A stretch of 56,480 nucleotides of DNA from Kibdelosporangium persicum (GTDB lineage Bacteria; Actinomycetota; Actinomycetes; Mycobacteriales; Pseudonocardiaceae), in contig NZ_JAAATY010000049.1 of the NCBI RefSeq assembly GCF_013280595.1, positions 1-56,480 of the forward strand. The letters are read 5' to 3'. Shown here piece after piece: positions 53,625 to 56,480 of this stretch. The translations under genes were made by a program, and so were the position numbers. The first letter of the stretch is position 1. Each line of letters opens with the position of its first letter. Under the pieces are notes generated by a model that saw nothing but the letters and a program-made list of their open reading frames with translations, was not told the DNA's origin and made no database searches.

Positions 53625-54962
53625 TCACTTCACGCGGGTGACCCGCATGCGCTTGCCGAGGCGACGCCACTCGGTGGTGTTCTTCGGCCGGTCCCGGCGC
53701 ATCGGGACCGGCCGGACCTGCCACCGGGACAGAATCGTGGCGAGGCCGAGGATGACTTCGGTGAGGGCGAACTGGTCGCCGATGCACTTGCGGGCACCCC
53801 CGCCGAAGGGGATGAAGGCCTCGCGCGGCGGTGGTGTGCGGGTCTGCCGGTCCCACCGGTCCGGGTCGAAGGCGGCCGGGTTGTCGTACAGGTCGCCACG
53901 GTGGTGGATCAGACAGGAGCTGTACACGATGGTCGTGCCCGCGGCGATTGGATGGCCCGCGAGGGTGGTGTCGCTGGTGACGCGGCGGGTGAACATCTCG
54001 CCCGCGGGTGGGAACAGCCGCAGGACCTCGGTGACCACCCGGCCCGTCAGGTCCAACTTGGACACATCGTCGTACGCGGCCGGCCTGCCGGACAACACCG
54101 ACGTGGCCTCGGCCCGTACGCGCTGCTCGATGTCCGGGTGATAGGACAGCAGCCGCAGCGACCACACCAGGGCCAGCGCCGTGGTCTCCAGTCCTGACGC
54201 GAAGAACGTCAGCACCTGGTCGCCGATCTCCTCATTGGACAGTCCCTGGCCGTCGCCCTGTTCGGCGAGATCACGGGCGGCCAGCAGAGCCGAGAGCAGA
54301 TCGCCGTGGTCGGCCCCGGCCGACCGGCGTTCGGTGATGATGTCACCGACGATCCGCCGCAGCCTGGTGCGGGCCATCTGCTGGCGCCGGTTGCCGGGCA
54401 GCGGAAGTTTGGTCAGCACCTCGGGAGCGGAGGCACGCAGGTAAAGGCCACGCACGATGGTGGTGACGTCGTCGACGGACTTCCTGAGCACGTCCGGGGA
54501 CAACGCGTCACGGAACATCGTCTCCACCGCGATGCGGGCGCTGAGCGTTCCCATCTCGGCGGGCATGTCGAGGACCTGCCCGTCCTGCCAGCCCGCGGTG
54601 ACCTCGTCGATCAGGCCGGTCATCGTCTCGCCGTAGCCGGGCAGCCGGGTGTGGTTGAAGGCAGGCTGGATCAGCCGCCGTTGCCGCCGGTGCCGGTGGT
54701 AGGCGCACGTGCCCAGCCCGTCACCGAGCCACTCCCTGATCCGGTCGAACAGCGCCCCGCCCTTGTCGAACACCTTGTCCTCGCGCAGCACCCGCTGGGT
54801 CAGCTCGGGTGTGCAGACCACGACCGCCTGACTCGGTCCCAGCTTGATCCTGACCAGATCACCGTGGGCGGGCAGGGACGTGAGGAAGCCGTGCGAGTCG
54901 CGCAGCAGGGCCAGTGCGTGCCCGGCCAGCGGCAGGCCGCCCGGGGCGAGCGGGATCACCAC
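53625..54962 (-). CDS. Cytochrome P450, ispG operon
   Basis: 445 residues from GTG 54962 (GTG 54959 next to it), overlapping the upstream P450 stop. Heme motif FGGGARKCIG, ExxR as EVLR with the FPP segment, I-helix FFASGLETTALAL with intact acid/Thr pair. The FGGGxRxCIG and EVLRLFPP features place it in the CYP group that includes fatty-acid and terpene hydroxylases, unlike the two P450s at 39491 and 40816. Third gene of the leftward run from ispG. Confidence 0.92.
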   Translation of the reverse strand: MVIPLAPGGLPLAGHALALLRDSHGFLTSLPAHGDLVRIKLGPSQAVVVCTPELTQRVLREDKVFDKGGALFDRIREWLGDGLGTCAYHRHRRQRRLIQPAFNHTRLPGYGETMTGLIDEVTAGWQDGQVLDMPAEMGTLSARIAVETMFRDALSPDVLRKSVDDVTTIVRGLYLRASAPEVLTKLPLPGNRRQQMARTRLRRIVGDIITERRSAGADHGDLLSALLAARDLAEQGDGQGLSNEEIGDQVLTFFASGLETTALALVWSLRLLSYHPDIEQRVRAEATSVLSGRPAAYDDVSKLDLTGRVVTEVLRLFPPAGEMFTRRVTSDTTLAGHPIAAGTTIVYSSCLIHHRGDLYDNPAAFDPDRWDRQTRTPPPREAFIPFGGGARKCIGDQFALTEVILGLATILSRWQVRPVPMRRDRPKNTTEWRRLGKRMRVTRVK

Positions 54963-56146
54963 GTCACCGGCAAGTCGACCAGCCCGCCGGTCTGGGTGTT
55001 GGCCCGCATCCGCAGCTCGTCGAGCTCCACCGCGAGGCGCAGGTCCGGGAACCGCCGGACCAGCTGGGTGAAGACCGCTTCGAGTTCGACCTTGGCCAGC
55101 GGGGCGCCGATGCAGTAGTGCGGACCGTGCCCGAACGACAGGTGGGCGCCCGCCGGGCGGGTGACGTCGAACCGGTCGGGCTCGGGGAACGCCGCCGGGT
55201 CGTGGTTGGCGGCACCGTTGTCCAGCAGGACGAGATCGCCCGCCTTGATCAGCACCGGCCCGATCTCGATGTCGGTCCTGGCGTAGCGGGGGATGTCACC
55301 GCCCGCCGGGCCGGGGGTGGCCCGGATCATCTCGTCGATCGCGCTCGGGATCAGCGCCGGATCGTCCACAATGGCCTGCCATTGGTCCCGGTTGACCAGG
55401 AACAGCAACAGGCCGAGACCGATGTGCACGGACGTGGTCTCGAAACCGGCGAACAGCAGGGCCATCGTCAGCAGCGCCACTTCCTCGTCGCTGACGCCCT
55501 CCGTCTGGCACAGCCGGGACGTGATGTCGTCACCCGGGGTTTCGTGTTTGCGGGCGACGAGCTGCTGGCCGTAGTGGAACAGCGCGCCGAGCGCCTGCTC
55601 GGACCCGGCGCGGTCGGTCACGTCGGCGGCGGCGTGAATCCACGCGCGGAACTGCTCCCTTTCCTCGTAGGGCACACCGAGCAGTTCGCAGACCACCAGG
55701 ATGGGCAGCGGCAACGCCAGCGCTTCGATGAAGTCCACCGGGTGCGCCTGCCTGGCGAGGTCGTCCATCAGCGCGGTCGTCAGCTCGTCCACCCGTTCGC
55801 GCAGGACTCGCATCCGCTTGGGGGAGAAGTGCGGCTGGAGCAACGCGCGGGTGCGCGCGCTGTCCGCTGGTTCGGTCTCGTAGTCGCCGAGCGGGCCGCT
55901 GACCAGTGCCGACTCACCGATCCGCGCGGCGTTCTCCGGATCGGGGTGCGACCGGCCCAGCTTGTCGCTCGCGAGCAGCCGCTTGACCTCGGCGTAGTCG
56001 GTGACCAGCCAGCCGGGGTCGCCCACCGCGGTACGGACCCGGTGCACCGGGCCCTGGCCCTGCAGTTCACGCAACAGGGGCGGGATTCGCAGCGGGTGCG
56101 TGCGCTCGAAGGGCAGGGAAACCGTTGTGTCCATGTCGAACCTCAT
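54956..56146 (-). CDS. Cytochrome P450, downstream of ispG
   Basis: 396 residues from ATG 56146 (ATG 56134 is preceded by TGAGG and is equally likely). Heme motif FGHGPHYCIG, ExxR as EMIR, and I-helix LLFAGFETTSV with the normal acid/Thr pair. Typical actinobacterial CYP105/107-like size. It starts 4 nt after the ispG stop, so it is co-transcribed with ispG and the P450 at 53625. Confidence 0.93.
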   Translation of the reverse strand: MRFDMDTTVSLPFERTHPLRIPPLLRELQGQGPVHRVRTAVGDPGWLVTDYAEVKRLLASDKLGRSHPDPENAARIGESALVSGPLGDYETEPADSARTRALLQPHFSPKRMRVLRERVDELTTALMDDLARQAHPVDFIEALALPLPILVVCELLGVPYEEREQFRAWIHAAADVTDRAGSEQALGALFHYGQQLVARKHETPGDDITSRLCQTEGVSDEEVALLTMALLFAGFETTSVHIGLGLLLFLVNRDQWQAIVDDPALIPSAIDEMIRATPGPAGGDIPRYARTDIEIGPVLIKAGDLVLLDNGAANHDPAAFPEPDRFDVTRPAGAHLSFGHGPHYCIGAPLAKVELEAVFTQLVRRFPDLRLAVELDELRMRANTQTGGLVDLPVTW

Positions 56147-56150
56147 GTCG

Positions 56151-56480
56151 TTATGCGTCCCCGTGTTCGTCGGCGATCCGCATCGCTTCCTCGATCAGCG
56201 TCTCGACGATCTGGTGCTCCGGCACGGTCTTGACGACCTGGCCCTTCACAAAAATCTGCCCCTTGCCGTTACCCGACGCCACACCCAGATCAGCCTCACG
56301 AGCCTCACCCGGCCCGTTCACCACACAACCCATCACCGCGACCCGCAACGGCACCTCCATGCCCTCCAGACCCGCGGTCACCTCATCAGCCAGCTTGTAC
56401 ACATCCACCTGCGCCCGCCCACACGACGGACACGACACAATCTCCAACTTGCGCGGCCGCAGATTCAACGACTGCAGGAT
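56151..56480 (-). CDS. ispG: IspG (HMBPP synthase), C-terminal part; N-terminus beyond the window
   Basis: About 110 C-terminal residues, open to the right edge. The [4Fe-4S] cysteines are visible: CPSCGR and, later, [18 protein letters not shown]. IspG reduces methylerythritol cyclodiphosphate to HMBPP in the MEP isoprenoid pathway. Codons end in T more often than in the neighbours (GGT, GAT, GCT, ATT, TTT), unlike the G/C-ending PKS genes. It is 4 nt from a P450 in one operon, so it may be a second, cluster-associated copy for extra isoprenoid precursor. Housekeeping ispG usually sits by dxr/rseP, which cannot be checked here. Confidence 0.92.
   Translation of the reverse strand: MLQSLNLRPRKLEIVSCPSCGRAQVDVYKLADEVTAGLEGMEVPLRVAVMGCVVNGPGEAREADLGVASGNGKGQIFVKGQVVKTVPEHQIVETLIEEAMRIADEHGDA

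Overview
The window is high-GC actinomycete DNA, with G/C-rich wobble positions, frequent GTG starts and GGAGG-type ribosome binding sites. The gene families (SARP regulator, whiE-type cyclases, trypsin-NTPase-WD40 systems) suit a filamentous genus. Pseudonocardiales (an Amycolatopsis or Kibdelosporangium relative) is a guess.

Left region (1 to about 18.1 kb) is accessory DNA. It opens with the first 900 or so residues of a secreted RHS/YD-repeat protein on the minus strand. Next comes a scrap zone: a deleted IS3-type OrfA, the 3' half of a tRNA-Arg (a likely attachment-site relic), a HAD hydrolase tail, and a fragment that looks like a group II intron reverse transcriptase. Among these lie a membrane-anchored pentapeptide-repeat protein and a secreted NucA/NucB nuclease with a small downstream partner. 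From 9.2 to 13.6 kb there is a possible undescribed RiPP-like locus: a 47-49 residue peptide gene with a near-perfect Shine-Dalgarno, an M29-like metallopeptidase, an amidohydrolase and a divergent glutamate-cysteine ligase-like (GCS2) protein. From 13.7 to 18.1 kb lies a trypsin/P-loop NTPase/WD40 protein convergent with a Trypco1-type (CU044_2847) protein, a probable conflict system.

Centre and right (19.1 to about 51.3 kb, perhaps to 53.6 kb) is an aromatic type II polyketide cluster of the pentangular (whiE-like) class. It has a SARP activator, a three-gene acetyl-CoA carboxylase, KS-alpha, CLF, ACP, an SRPBCC cyclase, a cupin cyclase and three TcmI-type cyclases. Tailoring genes include two ABM monooxygenases, two DUF1772 proteins, three SDRs, two FAD monooxygenases, a luciferase-like flavoprotein, a 3-hydroxyisobutyrate dehydrogenase-like protein, two O-methyltransferases, two P450s, an AsnB-type amidotransferase and a glycosyltransferase. 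There are two exporters and a TetR regulator. AsnB plus FAD monooxygenases plus whiE-type cyclases resembles the lactam-bearing polycyclic xanthones (lysolipin/xantholipin class). The product is inferred, not demonstrated.

The most striking layout feature is a minimal PKS split in two. TcmI-cupin-KS-alpha reads rightward at 49.3-51.3 kb, while CLF-ACP-cyclase reads leftward from 28.8 kb. One inversion of the intervening ~22.5 kb would rebuild the whiE order cupin-KS-alpha-CLF-ACP-cyclase.

The right end holds a cobalamin-binding radical SAM gene with two TTA codons, a strong bidirectional terminator, and a leftward ispG-P450-P450 operon. The ispG gene runs off the window and has different codon usage, which may mark the start of another (perhaps terpenoid) locus.
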